64,000 bases of DNA from Glandiceps talaboti (Eukaryota > Hemichordata > Enteropneusta > Spengelidae), in NCBI RefSeq assembly GCF_964340395.1, contig NC_135561.1, positions 23,124,486 to 23,188,485 on the forward strand. Reading direction: 5' to 3'. Position 1 is the stretch's first letter. Every line of letters starts with the position of its first letter. This document shows, piece after piece, positions 1-15,200 of the stretch. The notes under the pieces are model-generated. The model was not told where the DNA came from. It was given only the letters and a program-made list of their open reading frames with translations, and made no database searches. Both the position numbers and the translations under genes were made by a program.

Positions 1-98
1 TGCCCGTGTGTGAATATTGGTTTTAACAATAGTCCGATGAAAAGAAGCGTTTGTCATTGGGAATTATTTAGTCTACCTGTAGACTCCAAGGACTAGCG

Positions 99-195
99 CT
101 ACTACGTTATTTGCTATGATCCTAACTGACATTTTGATGTCCTTTTCTACTACGTTATTTGCTATGATCCTAACTGACATTTTGATGTCCTTTTC
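99..195. repeat. 48-bp direct duplication
   Basis: Two adjacent, near-identical copies (99-146 and 147-194) starting CTACTACGTTATTTG. They lie in the intron upstream of the first visible exon. No other feature was seen in 1-271. Confidence 0.9.
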
Positions 196-271
196 TAGGA
201 CAGAGAAATTCAAATCAGATTTTGACAAAACTGGATACTGTTTTAACATAACACTTGACTGATTATTTCAG

Positions 272-496
272 TTACAGAGAAAACGTCACATTGGCAATGA
301 CATATTATGTGTGGTTTTCCTTGAGGGTGAAAATACAGAGTTTATTCCAAATAGTATCAAATCTCATTTCCTACATACCTTCATCGTAGTCAGGTTAATC
401 CTTACCAAACCATTAAAGTTTGCCGTCTCTGTTGTGTCACGTGACGATGTACCAGCCTACAGTCCACCATTGTCAGAGGGTCACATATTTCAAAAG
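272..496 (+). CDS. Exon: RapGAP domain with catalytic asparagine motif
   Basis: The acceptor TTATTTCAG ends at 271 and the donor AAG|GTAATC starts at 497; 75 codons, phase 0 at both ends. It opens LQRKRHIGND, the signature of RapGAP domains; the N (codon 296-298) corresponds to the asparagine thumb that replaces an arginine finger in Rap1GAP and tuberin. FIPNSIKSHFLH and SRDDVPAYSPPL also match the Rap1GAP pattern. This makes it closer to Rap1GAP than to SIPA1 or TSC2. The N-terminal RapGAP exons must lie upstream. Confidence 0.88.
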
Positions 497-1656
497 GTAA
501 TCAAAGTGTATAGTCTATTTATATCATTTAGATATCTTTTTTTTATGTTTTGTGTTACTTTATTTCATCTATCTGTGATACACAAGTCAGATAACATTTC
601 AGTGCAACACTGTCTCCCAAGGAAACATGCTGCAAGATGATTGATGCAGCAAAACCCATCCACTACAGATGGACAAAATATACTAGTACCTTAAAACAAA
701 ACAGACTAGCATTATACTTGTACATAGACTAGCTTTATACTTGTACACTGACTAGCTTTATACTTGTACACATACTAGCTTTATACTTGTACACTGACTA
801 GCATTACTTGTACACATACTAGCTTTATACTTGTACACTGACTAGCTTTATGCTTGTACACAGACTAGCTTTATACTTGTACATAGCTTTATACTTGTAC
901 ACATACTAGCTTTATACTTGCATGTACACAGACTAGCTTTAAACTTGTACACATACTACTAGATACTAGCACTATACTTATACACTGACTAGCATTACTT
1001 GTACACATACTAGCTTTATACTTGTACACACAGACTAGCTTTATACTTGTACACATACTAGCTTTATACTTGTACACATACTAGCATTACTTGTACACAT
1101 ACTAGCTTTAATTATACTTGTACACAGACTAGCTTTATGTTCACGAAGACAAAAAGTTATTTAAAAAACGTTAAAAATCCAAACTCGGCAATGTCCGTAA
1201 ACCTAAAATGTTCAAAGTAGGAATAGACTTGGAAACCTTCTACAAACACTTCATGTAGCTTCTATCGCCTTCTTTGACAAAGGTGAAATGAAACCCATTT
1301 CATAAACTAAGATATGTTTCATGTGCAAGTGTTTCAATGGTGTACTGTAAAAGAGTTGTTCATGTAATATGTCCAATTGTTTGGCATGTTAATTGGTAAA
1401 TTTGATATACAAGCTTTTATTTGAAATTGTTTACTTGAAAGACTTTACTCAAATAATTCTATGTCTGGATTAGCATTACCGTTGTGTTTCGGACACTAAA
1501 AGTATCTTACGTTGTCCAATGATTACATACGTAATAACAGACGTGCAGACCCTACCGCACAAAAACAAACTAAATCAGGGACATTGACAAACATCAAGAT
1601 AAACACACTGATGAAAACTGCAGCCCCAAAACCCCAACCCCAACAACCATCAAGAG

Positions 1657-1697
<41 letters not shown>

Positions 1698-4600
1698 GAA
1701 GAAGAAGAAGAACAACAACAACAACCAAACACACAAACAAACAAACAAACAAACAACAAAAACCCAACAACAACGACAACAACAACAACCCTCCCCAAGA
1801 AACTTAGCTAACTAGAGTCATTCAGACAGACAGATCGACATACATACATACATACATACATACATACATACATGTGTGTATGTCTGAGTGCATGCATGTG
1901 TGCACGCATGTACGTATGTACATACGTACAGGACATACGGATGGATGGACAGACTGACTGACCGACCGACAGACAGACAGACAGATAGGTACATGATTTT
2001 CATTGTAACTATAAAATCAGATAGTTTTTATATACCACTATCAATATAAAGCAAAAAGAAATAGTCATGTAATAGACTGCTATTTGATAGCAAAAACACT
2101 TGAATCTTGTATTACCGTTTGTTGAATAGTTATTACAGTACTCGACCTGTTATATGTGTTATTTTATTGTTGTCACTTTTTAGTGATAGAAGTCGATGTA
2201 TTTCTGTTTTGACATGTTATAGGGTGCCAAATTCCGTGAATGGTTGCTGACAAAGATCGTAAACGGTGAAAGGGCTTGCTACACAGCTGCTAAGTTTGCC
2301 AGAATGCAGGTAAACATAAACATACATTGACAGCTAAGTCTGTCCGAATACAGGTAACATACATTGACAGCTAAGTCTGTCTGACTACAGGTAACATACA
2401 TTGACAGCTTTGAAGTCTGTCCGAATACAGGTAACAATACATTGACAGCTAAGTCTGTCCAAATACAGGTAACGTACATTGACAGCTTTGAAGTCTGTCC
2501 GAATACAGGTAACAATACATTGACAGCTTTGAAGTCTGTCTGAATACAGGTAACAATACATTGACAGCTTTGAAGTCTGTCCGAATACAGGTAACAATAC
2601 ATTGACAGCTAAGTCTGTCCAAATACAGGTAACATACATTGACAGCTTTGAAGTCTGTCCGAATACAGGGAACATACATTGACAGCTTTGAAGTTTGTCT
2701 GAATACAGGTAACATACATTGACAGCTAAGTCTGTCCGAATACAGGTAACATACATTGACAGGTAAGTCTGTCTGACTACAGGTAACATACATTGACAGC
2801 TAAGTCTGTCCAAACACAGCTAACATACATTGACAGCTTTGAAGTCTGTCCGAATACAGGTAACAATACATTGACAGCTAAGTCTGTCCGAATACAGGTA
2901 ACGTACATTGACAGGTAAGTCTGTCCGAATACAGGTAACGTACATTGACAGCTAAGTCTGTCCAAATACAGGTAACAATACATTGACAGCTTTGAAGTCT
3001 GTCCGAATACAAGTAACGTACATTGACAGCTAAGTCTGTCTGAATACAGGTAACATACATTGACAGCTAAGTCTGTCCAAATACAGGTAACGTACATAAA
3101 CAGCTTTGAAGTCTGTCCGAATACAGGTAACAATACATTGACAGCTTTGAAGTCTGTCTGAATACAGGTAACGTACATTGACAGCTAAGTCTGTCTGAAT
3201 ACAGGTAACATACATTGACAGCTAAGTCTGTCCGAATACAGGTAACATACATTGACAGCTTTGAAGTCTGTCTGAATACAGGTAACGTACATTGACAGCT
3301 ACGTCTGTCCGAATACAGGTAACATACATTGACAGCTTTGAAGTCTGTCCGAATACAGGTAACAGACATTGACAGCTTTGAAGTCTGTCTGAATACAGGT
3401 AACATACATTGACAGCTAAGTCTGTCCAAATACAGGTAACATACATTGACAGCTTTGAAGTCTGTCCGAATACAGGTAACAATACATTGACAGCTAAGTC
3501 TGTCCGAATACAGGTAACATACATTGACAGCTTTGAAGTCTGTCCGAATACAGGTAACAATACATTGACAGCTAAGTCTGTCCAAATACAGGTAACATAC
3601 ATTGACAGCTTTGAAGTCTGTCCGAATACAGGTAACAATACATTGACAGGTAAGTCTGTCCGAATACAGGTAACAATACATTGACAGCTAAGTCTGTCCA
3701 AATACAGGTAACAATACATTGACAGCTTTGAAGTCTGTCTGAATACAGGTAACGTACATTGACAGCTAAGTCTGTCCGAATACAGGTAACAATACATTGA
3801 CAGCTAAGTCTGTCTGAATACAGGTAACATACATTGACAGTTTTGAAGTCTGTCCGAATACAGGTAACATACATTGACAGCTTTGAAGTCTGTCCGAATA
3901 CAGGTAACGTACATTGACAGCTTTGAAGTCTGTCAGAATACAGGTAACGTACATTGACAGCTTTGAAGTCTGTCCGAATACAGGTAACGTACATTGACAG
4001 CTTTGAAGTCTGTCCGAATACAGGTAACGTACATTGACAGCTAAGTCTGTCTGAATACAGGTAACATACATTGACAGCTAAGTCTGTCCAAACACAGCTA
4101 ACATACATTGACAGCTTTGAAGTCTGTCTGAATACAGGTAACAATACATTGACAGCTAAGTCTGTCCGAATACAGGTAACATACATTGACAGCTTTGAAG
4201 TCTGTCCGAATACAGGTATCATACATTGACAGCTAAGTCTGTCTGACTACAGGTAACATACATTGACAGCTTTGAAGTCTGTCCGAATACAGGTAACATA
4301 CATTGACAGCTAAGTCTGTCCGAATACAGGTAACATACATTGACAGCTTTGAAGTCTGTCCGAATACAGGTATCATACATTGACAGCTAAGTCTGTCTGA
4401 CTACAGGTAACATACATTGACAGCTTTGAAGTCTGTCCGAATACAGGTAACATACATTGACAGCTAAGTCTGTCTGACTACAGGTAACGTACATTGACAG
4501 CTAAGTCTGTCCGAATACATGCCATACATTGACAGCTAAGTTTGTCTGAATTTAAGTGAAAGACATTGATAACGAACAGTCATTTTATATGTTTTAATTG

Positions 4601-5893
4601 TTTTATATTCATCATTCTGTATGACAACATTGATATTTTACATGTCTCGTAAATTATGACAGGATCGTACAAGACTCCAGATGCTAGAAGAGTTGGTTGG
4701 CGGCTTTCAAGATCACATCGTTTCGCAACAGGCAAGAGATATACGAAAACTGCAAAGGTAAACTATGACAGACGTTAACAGCTAAGAGCACTGAACTAAT
4801 AAATTTGAGACTAGTCTTAGAGAACCTAAAAGACTGCAGCAATTCACATATATGTTTGAGCAAAAATGATCATAAAAACTTTTCAAATAATATTTCCAGA
4901 TATATCTGATACAGAATAGATGGATGTACATTCATACTGATAAGTCTGTGTTAAGACAATTACAATGGTAAATAACATGTCGTCTTGTTTTTCATTTCAG
5001 TCGGAGAGGAAGTTGGTTACCAATTTCTTATTGTAGGTACGTACACATTTAATGTTTGAAAAGTCCTACACAAGTGTGGAAGCCTAAGGTTATGAATTGG
5101 ATAGGTATGTGATTTTGAAAAACATGAGAAAATATGATAGAATCAAACATTTCAAAAAATATATTATTTAAAAAGGCATACGTTACTGAATTCTAGTGTA
5201 AAATTAGCTGTACATGTAATTGCAATACGAACAGACGATTTGTTTTGTCAGTTACGAATTATAAAATAAATATCAACTCCCTTTTAATCAGTTCTCTCTT
5301 ACATACATACTTTAATGTCTGAGATGTTTATGACATGAAAAGTCAAAATGGGCCAAGACTATTTATTTATGTCAATTATAAACTTCAAAATAAAGATTGT
5401 AACAACGATTTATTCTCTATGCAATCCGCCAGCTAGCCACACTCTTCGATGTAAACATTTTATAGTTCAGATCGTGCAATCAACCACTATTTTTGTAGAT
5501 GAAGCTAATTCGTACATTGAACCTTCTCATGTGTAAATTGATATGGTAGATATAAGTATGTAATTACATTGTATACTTCGACAACTATACTAAACAAACC
5601 CTTTTGCAAACCCTCGTCATGTTATGGAATTTATGTACATATAATATGTTGCATAAATACTTGTATGTAGATAATGTCGATAAAATACACATACATGCAT
5701 ATGTGCATGCATGCGTACAGTCAGGCATACACATGTATGAACGCATGCACGCATGCATGCACACACACACACACACACACACATACACACATACATACAT
5801 ACATACATACATATAAACATACATACATACATACATACATACATACATACACACACATACATACATACATACATACATACATACATACATACA

Positions 5894-5925
<32 letters not shown>

Positions 5926-5945
5926 AACATACATACATACATACA

Positions 5946-5977
<32 letters not shown>

Positions 5978-6013
5978 AACATACATACATACATATAAAC
6001 ATACATACATACA

Positions 6014-6045
<32 letters not shown>

Positions 6046-6099
6046 AACATACATACACATAAAAACATACATACATACATACATACATACATACATACA

Positions 6100-6136
<37 letters not shown>

Positions 6137-6220
6137 AAGTACATACATACATACATACATACATACATACATACATACATACACATACATACATACATAC
6201 ATCATACATACATATATATA

Positions 6221-6282
<62 letters not shown>

Positions 6283-9200
6283 CATACATACATACATACA
6301 TACATACATACACATACATACATACATACATACATGCATACATACATACATACATACACATACATACACACATACATACATACATACATACATACATACA
6401 TACATACATACATACATACATACACACATACACACATACATACATACATACATACATACATACATACATACATACATGCATGCATGCATACATACATACA
6501 TACATACATACATACATACATACATACATACATACATACATACATACATACATACAATCATAACGCTTACAACAGTAAAACCATTTTGCTTTTGTTGTAC
6601 TTTTGCCCAGGCCACCACCACCACTCGGTGACCTTATTAAAGATCGCTTTGAAGGTTACGACCAGCTGAGTAAGGACTTTGCCATTGCATTCCGGTCAAG
6701 TAAATTGTGTGACATCACTTTCATAGTAGGTAAGAAGAGACTAGACTTTGTTATAGGGTTAGTTTACAATAAACAAGACTTTGTTATATGGTTAGTTAAC
6801 AAAAGACCAGACTTTGTTATAGGGTTAGTTTACAATAAACAAGACTTTGTTATATGGTTAGTTAACAATAGACCAGACTTTGTTATAGGGTTAGTTTACA
6901 ATAAACAAGACTTTGTTATATGGTTAGTTAACAATAGCCCAGACTTAGTTATAGGGTTAGTTAACAATAGACCAGACTTTGTTATAGGGTTAGTTAACAA
7001 TAGACCAGACTTTGTTATATGATTAGTTAACAATAGACCAGACTTTGCTATATAGGGTTAGTTAACAATAGACCAGACTTTGTTATAGGGTTAGTTAACA
7101 ATAGACCAGACTTTGTTATATGGTTAATTAACAATAGACCAGACTTAGTTGACAATAGACCAGACTTCATTATATGGTTAGTTAATAATAGACCAGACTT
7201 AGTTGACAATAGCCGAGACTTTGTTATATAGAGTTAGTTAACAATAGCCCAGACTTTGTTATAGGGTTAGTTAACAATAGCCCAGACTTAGTTGACGATA
7301 GCCCAGACTTTGTTATAGGTTTAGTTAACAGTCGACCAGACTTCATTATATGGTTAGTTAACAATAGACCAGACTTAGTTGACAATAGACCAGACTTTGT
7401 TATGTAGGGTTAGTTAACAATAGCCCAGACTTTGTTATAGGGTTAGTTAACAATAGACCAGACTTAGTTGACAATAGCCCAGACTTTGTTATAGGGTTAG
7501 TTAACAATAGACCAGACTTCATTATATGGTAAGTTAACAATAGACCAGACTTAGTTGACAATAGACCAGACTTTGTTATATAGGGTTAGTTAACAATAGC
7601 CCAGACTTTGTTATAGGGTTAGTGAACAATAGACCAGACTTAGTTGACAATAGACCAGACTTTGTTATATAGGGTTAGTTAACAATAGACCAGACTTTGT
7701 TATAGGGTTAGTTAACAAAAGACAAAGCTTTGTTATAGGGTAAGCTAACAATAGACCAGACGTTGTGATATGGTTAGTTAACAATAGACAATACTTTTTT
7801 ATAGGGTTAGTTAACAATAGACCAGACTTTGTTATAGGGTTAGTTAACAATAGACCAGACTTTGTTATAGGGTTAGTTAACAATAGACAAGACTTTGTTA
7901 TAGGGTTAGTTAACAATAGACTAGACTTTGCTATAGGGTTAGTTAACAACAGCCCAGACTTTGTTATAGGGTTAGTTAACAATAGACCAGGCTTTGTTAT
8001 GAGGTTAGCTAACAATAGACAAAACATTTGTCATGGGGTTAGTTAACAACAGCCCAGACTTTGTTATAGGGTTATTTAACAATAGAACAGACTTTGTTAT
8101 ACGGTTAGTTAACAATAGACCAGACTTTGTTATAGGGTTAGTTAACAATAGACTAGACTTTGCTATAGGGTTAGTTAACAACAGCCCAGACTTTGTTATA
8201 GGGTTAGATAACAATAGACCAGACTTTGTTATAGGGTTAGTTAACAATAGACCAGACACTCTTATAAGGTTAGTTAACAATAGACAAAACTTTGTGATAG
8301 GGTTAATTAACAACAGCCCAGACTTTGTTATAGGGTTATTTAACAGTAGCCCAGACTTTGTTATAGCGTTAGTGAACAATAGCCCAGACTTTGTTATAGG
8401 GTTATTTAACAATAGACCAGACTTTGTTATAGGGTTAGTTAACAATAGAGCTTTGTTATAGGGTTAGTTAACAATAGACCAGACTTTGTTATAGGGTTAG
8501 TGAACAATAGACCAGACTTTGTTATAGGGTTATTTAAAAATAGACCAGACTTTGTTATATAGGGTTAGTTAACAATAGACAAAATTTGTTATAGGGTTAG
8601 TTAACAATAGAACAGACTTTGTTATAGGGTTAGTTAACAATAGAGCTTTGCTATAGGGTTAGTTAATAATAGACCAGACTTTGTTATAGGGTTAGTTAAC
8701 AATAGCCCAGACTTTCTTATACGGTTAGTTAACAATAGGATAGACTTTGTTATAGGATTAGTTAACGATAGACCAGACTTTGTTATAGGGTTAGTTAACA
8801 ATAGAACAGACTTTGTTATAGGGTTAGTTAACAATAGAACAGACTTTGTTATAGGGTTAGTTAACAATAGAACAGACTTTGTTATATGGTTAGTTAACAA
8901 TAGAGCTTTGCTATAGGGTTAGTTAATAATAGATAAGACTTTGTTATAGGGTTAGTTAACAATAGACCAGACACTCTTATAACGTTAGTTAACAATAGAC
9001 AAAACTTTGTGATAGGGTTAATTAACAACAGCCCAGACTTTGTTATAGGGTTATTTAACAGTAGCCCAGACTTTGTTATAGGGTTAGTGAACAATAGCCC
9101 AGACTTTGTTATAGGGTTATTTAACAATAGACCAGACTTTGTTATAGGGTTAGTTAACAATAGAGCTTTGTTATATGGTTAGTTAACAATAGACAAGACT

Positions 9201-12200
9201 TTGTTATAGGGTTAGTTAACAATAGACCTGACTTTGTTATAGGGTTAATTAACAATAGACAAGACTTTATTATAAGGTTAGTTAACAATAGACAATACTT
9301 TGTTATAGGGTTAGTTAACAATAGACTAGACTTTGTTATAGGGTTAGTGAACAATAGACCAGACTTTGTTATAGGGTTATTTAAAAATAGACCAGACTTT
9401 GTTATATAGGGTTAGTTAACAATAGACAAAATTTGTTATAGGGTTAGTTAACAATAGAACAGACTTTGTTATAGGGTTAGTTAACAATAGAGCTTTGCTA
9501 TAGGGTTAGTTAATAATAGACCAGACTTTGTTATAGGGTTAGTTAACAATAGCCCAGACTTTCTTATATGGTTAGTTAACAATAGAACAAACTTTGTTAT
9601 AGGATTAGTTAACGATAGACCAGACTTTGTTATAGGGTTAGTTAACAATAGAACAGACTTTGTTATAGGGTTAGTTAACAATAGAACAGACTTTCTTATA
9701 TGGTTAGTTAACAATAGAACAGACTTTGTTATATGGTTAGTTAACAATAGAGCTTTGTTATAGGGTTAGTTAATAATAGATAAGACTTTGTTATAGGGTT
9801 AGTTAACAATAGCCCAGACTTTGTTATATGGTTAGTTAACAATAGAACAGACTTTGTTATAGGATTAGTTAACGATAGACCAGACTTTGTTATAGGGTAA
9901 GTTAACAATAGAACAGACTTTGTTATAGGGTTAGTTAACAATAGACCAGACTTTGTTATAGGGTTAGTTAACAATAGACTAGACTTTGCTATAGGGTTAG
10001 TTAACAACAGCCCAGACTTTGTTATAGGGTTAGATAACAATAGACCAGACTTTGTTATAGGGTTAGTTAACAATAGACCAGACACTCTTATAAGGTTAGT
10101 TAACAATAGACAAAACTTTGTGATAGGGTTAATTAACAACAGCCCAGACTTTGTTATAGGGTTATTTAACAGTAGCCCAGACTTTGTTATAGGGTTAGTG
10201 AACAATAGCCCAGACTTTGTTATAGGGTTATTTAACAATAGACCAGACTTTGTTATAGGGTTAGTTAACAATAGAGCTTTGTTATATGGTTAGTTAACAA
10301 TAGACAAGACTTTGTTATAGGGTTAGTTAACAATAGACCTGACTTTGTTATAGGGTTAATTAACAATAGACAAGACTTTATTATAAGGTTAGTTAACAAT
10401 AGACAATACTTTGTTATAGGGTTAGTTAACAATAGACCAGACTTTGTTATAGGGTTAGTTAACAATAGACCAGACTTTGTTATAGGGTTATTTAAAAATA
10501 GACCAGACTTTGTTATATAGGGTTAGTTAACAATAGACAAAATTTGTTATAGGGTTAGTTAACAATAGAACAGACTTTGTTATAGGGTTAGTTAACAATA
10601 GAGCTTTGCTATAGGGTTAGTTAATAATAGACCAGACTTTGTTATAGGGTTAGTTAACAATAGCCCAGACTTTCTTATATGGTTAGTTAACAATAGAACA
10701 GACTTTGTTATAGCATTAGTTAACGATAGACCAGACTTTGTTATAGGGTTAGTTAACAATAGAACAGACTTTGTTATAGGGTTAGTTAACAATAGAACAG
10801 ACTTTGTTATATGGTTAGTTAACAATAGAGCTTTGCTATAGGGTTAGTTAATAATAGATAAGACTTTGTTATAGGGTTAGTTAACAATAGCCCAGACTTT
10901 GTTATATGGTTAGTTAACAATAGAACAGACTTTGTTATAGGATTAGTTAACGATAGACCAGACTTTGTTATAGGGTTAGTTAACAATAGACCAGACTTTG
11001 TTATAGGGTTAGTTAGCGATAGACAAGACTTTGTTATAGGGTTAGTTAACAATAGACCAGACTTTGTTATATGGTTAGTTAACAATAGACCAGACTTTGT
11101 TATAGGGTTAGTTAGCGATAGACCAGACTTTGTTATAGGGTTAGTTAACAATAGACAAGACTTTGTTATAGGGTTAGTTAACAATAGACAAGACTTTGTT
11201 GTAGGGTTAGTTAACAATAGACCAGACTTTGTTATATGGTTAGTTAACAATTGACAAAGCTTTGTTATAGGGTTAGTTAACAATAGACCAGACTTTGTTA
11301 TATGGTTAGTTAACAATAGACAATATTTTGTTATAGGGTAAGTTAACAATAGACTAGACTTTGTTATAGGGTTAGTTAACAATAGACCAGACTTTGTTAT
11401 AGGGTTAGTTAACAATAGACAAGACTTTGTTATAGGGTTAGTTAACAATAGACAAGAATTTGTTATAGGGCTAGTTAACAATAGACCAGACTTTGTTATA
11501 TAGGGTTAGTTAACAAACAATTGACCAGACTTTGTTATAGGGTTTGTTTACAATAGACAAGACTTTGTTATAGGGTTAGTTAACAAGAGACCAGACTGTG
11601 TTATAGGGTTAGTTAACGTTAGACCTGACTTTGTTATAGGGTTAGCTAACAATAGACAAAACTTTGTTATAGGGTTAGTTAACAATAGACCAGACTTTGT
11701 TATAGGGTTATTTAACAATAGATCAGACTTTGTTATAGGGTTAGCTAACAATAGAGCTTTGCTATAGGGTTAGTTAACAATAGACCAGACTTTGTTATAG
11801 GGTTAGTTAACAATAGACCAGACTTTGTTATAGGGTTAGTTAACAATAGACCAGACTGTGTTATAGGGTTAGTTAACAATAGACAACACTTTGTTATAGG
11901 GTTAGTTAACAATAGAGAAAACTTTGTTATAGGGTTAGTTAACAATAGCCCAGACTTTGTTACAGGGTTAGTTAACAATAGACCAGACTTTGTTATGAGG
12001 TTAGTTAACAATAGAACAGACTTTGTTATATGGTTAGTTAACAATAGAGCTTTGCTATAGGGTTAGTTAATAATAGATAAGACTTTGTTATAGGGTTAGT
12101 TAACAATAGCCCAGACTTTGTTATATGGTTAGTTAACAATAGAACAGACTTTGTTATAGGATTAGTTAACGATAGACCAGACTTTGTTATAGGGTTAGTT

Positions 12201-15200
12201 AACAATAGAACAGACTTTGTTATAGGGTTAGTTAACAATAGAACAGACTTTGCTATAGGGTTAGTTAACAATAGAGCTTTGCTATAGGGTTAGTTAATAA
12301 TAGAACAGACTTTGTTATAGGGTTAGTTAACAATAGACCAGACTTTGTTATAGGGTTAGTTATCAATAGACAAATCTTTGTTATAGAGTTAGTTAATATA
12401 CAAGATTTTGTTATAGGATTACTTAACAATAGACCAGACTTTGTTATAGGGTTAGTTAACAATAGACCAGGCTTTGTTATGAGGTTAGCTAACAATAGAC
12501 AAAACATTTGTCATGGGGTTAGTTAACAACAGCCCAGACTTTGTTATAGGGTTATTTAACAATAGAACAGACTTTGTTATAGGGTTAGTTAACAATAGAA
12601 CAGACTTTGTTATAGGGTTAGTTAACAATAGACCAGACTTTGTTATAGGGTTAGTTAACAATAGACTAGACTTTGCTATAGGGTTAGTTAACAACAGCCA
12701 AGACTTTGTTATAGGGTTAGATAACAATAGACCAGACTTTGTTATAGGGTTAGTTAACAATAGACCAGACACTCTTATAAGGTTAGTTAACAATAGACAA
12801 AACTTTGTGATAGGGTTAATTAACAACAGCCCAGACTTTGTTATAGGGTTATTTAACAGTAGCCCAGACTTTGTTATAGCGTTAGTGAACAATAGCCCAG
12901 ACTTTGTTATAGGGTTATTTAACAATAGACCAGACTTTGTTATAGGGTTAGTTAACAATAGAGCTTTGTTATATGGTTAGTTAACAATAGAACAGACTTT
13001 GTTATAGGGTTAGTTAACAATAGACCTGACTTTGTTATAGGGTTAATTAACAATAGACAAGACTTTATTATAAGGTTAGTTAACAATAGACAATACTTTG
13101 TTATAGGGTTAGTTAACAATAGACCAGACTTTGTTATAGGGTTAGTTAACAATAGACCAGACTTTGTTATAGGGTTATTTAAAAATAGACCAGACTTTGT
13201 TATATAGGGTTAGTTAACAATAGACAAAATTTGTTATAGGGTTAGTTAACAATAGAACAGACTTTGTTATAGGGTTAGTTAACAATAGAGCTTTGCTATA
13301 GGGTTAGTTAATAATAGACCAGACTTTGTTATAGGGTTAGTTAACAATAGCCCAGACTTTCTTATATGGTTAGTTAACAATAGGATAGACTTTGTTATAG
13401 GATTAGTTAACGATAGACCAGACTTTGTTATAGGGTTAGTTAACAATAGAACAGACTTTGTTATAGGGTTAGTTAACAATAGAACAGACTTTGTTATAGG
13501 GTTAGTTAACAATAGAACAGACTTTGTTATATGGTTAGTTAACAATAGAGCTTTGCTATAGGGTTAGTTAATAATAGATAAGACTTTGTTATAGGGTTAG
13601 TTAACAATAGACCAGACACTCTTATAAGGTTAGTTAACAATAGACAAAACTTTGTGATAGGGTTAATTAACAACAGCCCAGACTTTGTTATCGGGTTATT
13701 TAACAGTAGCCCAGACTTTGTTATAGGGTTAGTGAACAATAGCCCAGACTTTGTTATAGGGTTATTTAACAATAGACCAGACTTTGTTATAGGGTTAGTT
13801 AACAATAGAGCTTTGTTATATGGTTAGTTAACAATAGACAAGACTTTGTTATAGGGTTAGTTAACAATAGACCTGACTTTGTTATAGGGTTAATTAACAA
13901 TAGACAAGACTTTGTTATAGGGTTAGTTAACAATAGACCAGACTTTGTTATAGGGTTAGTGAACAATAGACCAGACTTTGTTATAGGGTTATTTAAAAAT
14001 AGACCAGACTTTGTTATATAGGGTTAGTTAACAATAGACAAAATTTGTTATAGGGTTAGTTAACAATAGAACAGACTTTGTTATAGGGTTAGTTAACAAT
14101 AGAGCTTTGCTATAGGGTTAGTTAATAATAGACCAGACTTTGTTATAGGGTTAGTTAACAATAGCCCAGACTTTCTTATATGGTTAGTTAACAATAGAAC
14201 AGACTTTGTTATAGGATTAGTTAACGATAGACCAGACTTTGTTATAGGGTTAGTTAACAATAGAACAGACTTTGTTATAGGGTTAGTTAACAATAGAACA
14301 GACTTTGTTATAGGGTTAGTTAACAATAGAACAGACTTTGTTATATGGTTAGTTAACAATAGAGCTTTGTTATAGGGTTAGTTAATAATAGATAAGACTT
14401 TGTTATAGGGTTAGTTAACAATAGCCCAGACTTTGTTATATGGTTAGTTAACAATAGAACAGACTTTGTTATAGGATTAGTTAACGATAGACCAGACTTT
14501 GTTATAGGGTAAGTTAACAATAGAACAGATTTTGTTATAGGGTTAGTTAACAATAGACCAGACTTTGTTATAGGGTTAGTTAACAATAGAACAGACTTTG
14601 TTATAGGGTTAGTTAACAATAGAGCTTTGCTATAGGGTTAGTTAATAATAGACCAGACTTTGTTATAGGGTTAGTTAACAATAGCCCAGACTTTCTTATA
14701 TGGTTAGTTAACAATAGGATAGACTTTGTTATAGGATTAGTTAACGATAGACCAGACTTTGTTATAGGGTTAGTTAACAATAGAACAGACTTTGTTATAG
14801 GGTTAGTTAACAATAGAACAGACTTTGTTATAGGGTTAGTTAACAATAGAACAGACTTTGTTATATGGTTAGTTAACAATAGAGCTTTGCTATAGGGTTA
14901 GTTAATAATAGATAAGACTTTGTTATAGGGTTAGTTAACAATAGACCAGACACTCTTATAAGGTTAGTTAACAATAGACAAAACTTTGTGATAGGGTTAA
15001 TTAACAACAGCCCAGACTTTGTTATCGGGTTATTTAACAGTAGCCCAGACTTTGTTATAGGGTTAGTGAACAATAGCCCAGACTTTGTTATAGGGTTATT
15101 TAACAATAGACCAGACTTTGTTATAGGGTTAGTTAACAATAGAGCTTTGTTATATGGTTAGTTAACAATAGACAAGACTTTGTTATAGGGTTAGTTAACA

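Noticed and set aside
1512-1811. Poly-glutamine protein
   Set aside because: A (CAA)n microsatellite in an intron; no splice-compatible exon borders and no domain.
2310-4556. CRISPR-like array
   Set aside because: Repeats are contiguous without unique spacers and the DNA is clearly eukaryotic.
5585-6669. Long HTYIHTYI / MYVCMYVC frames
   Set aside because: CATA microsatellite read in both directions; no start context or domain.
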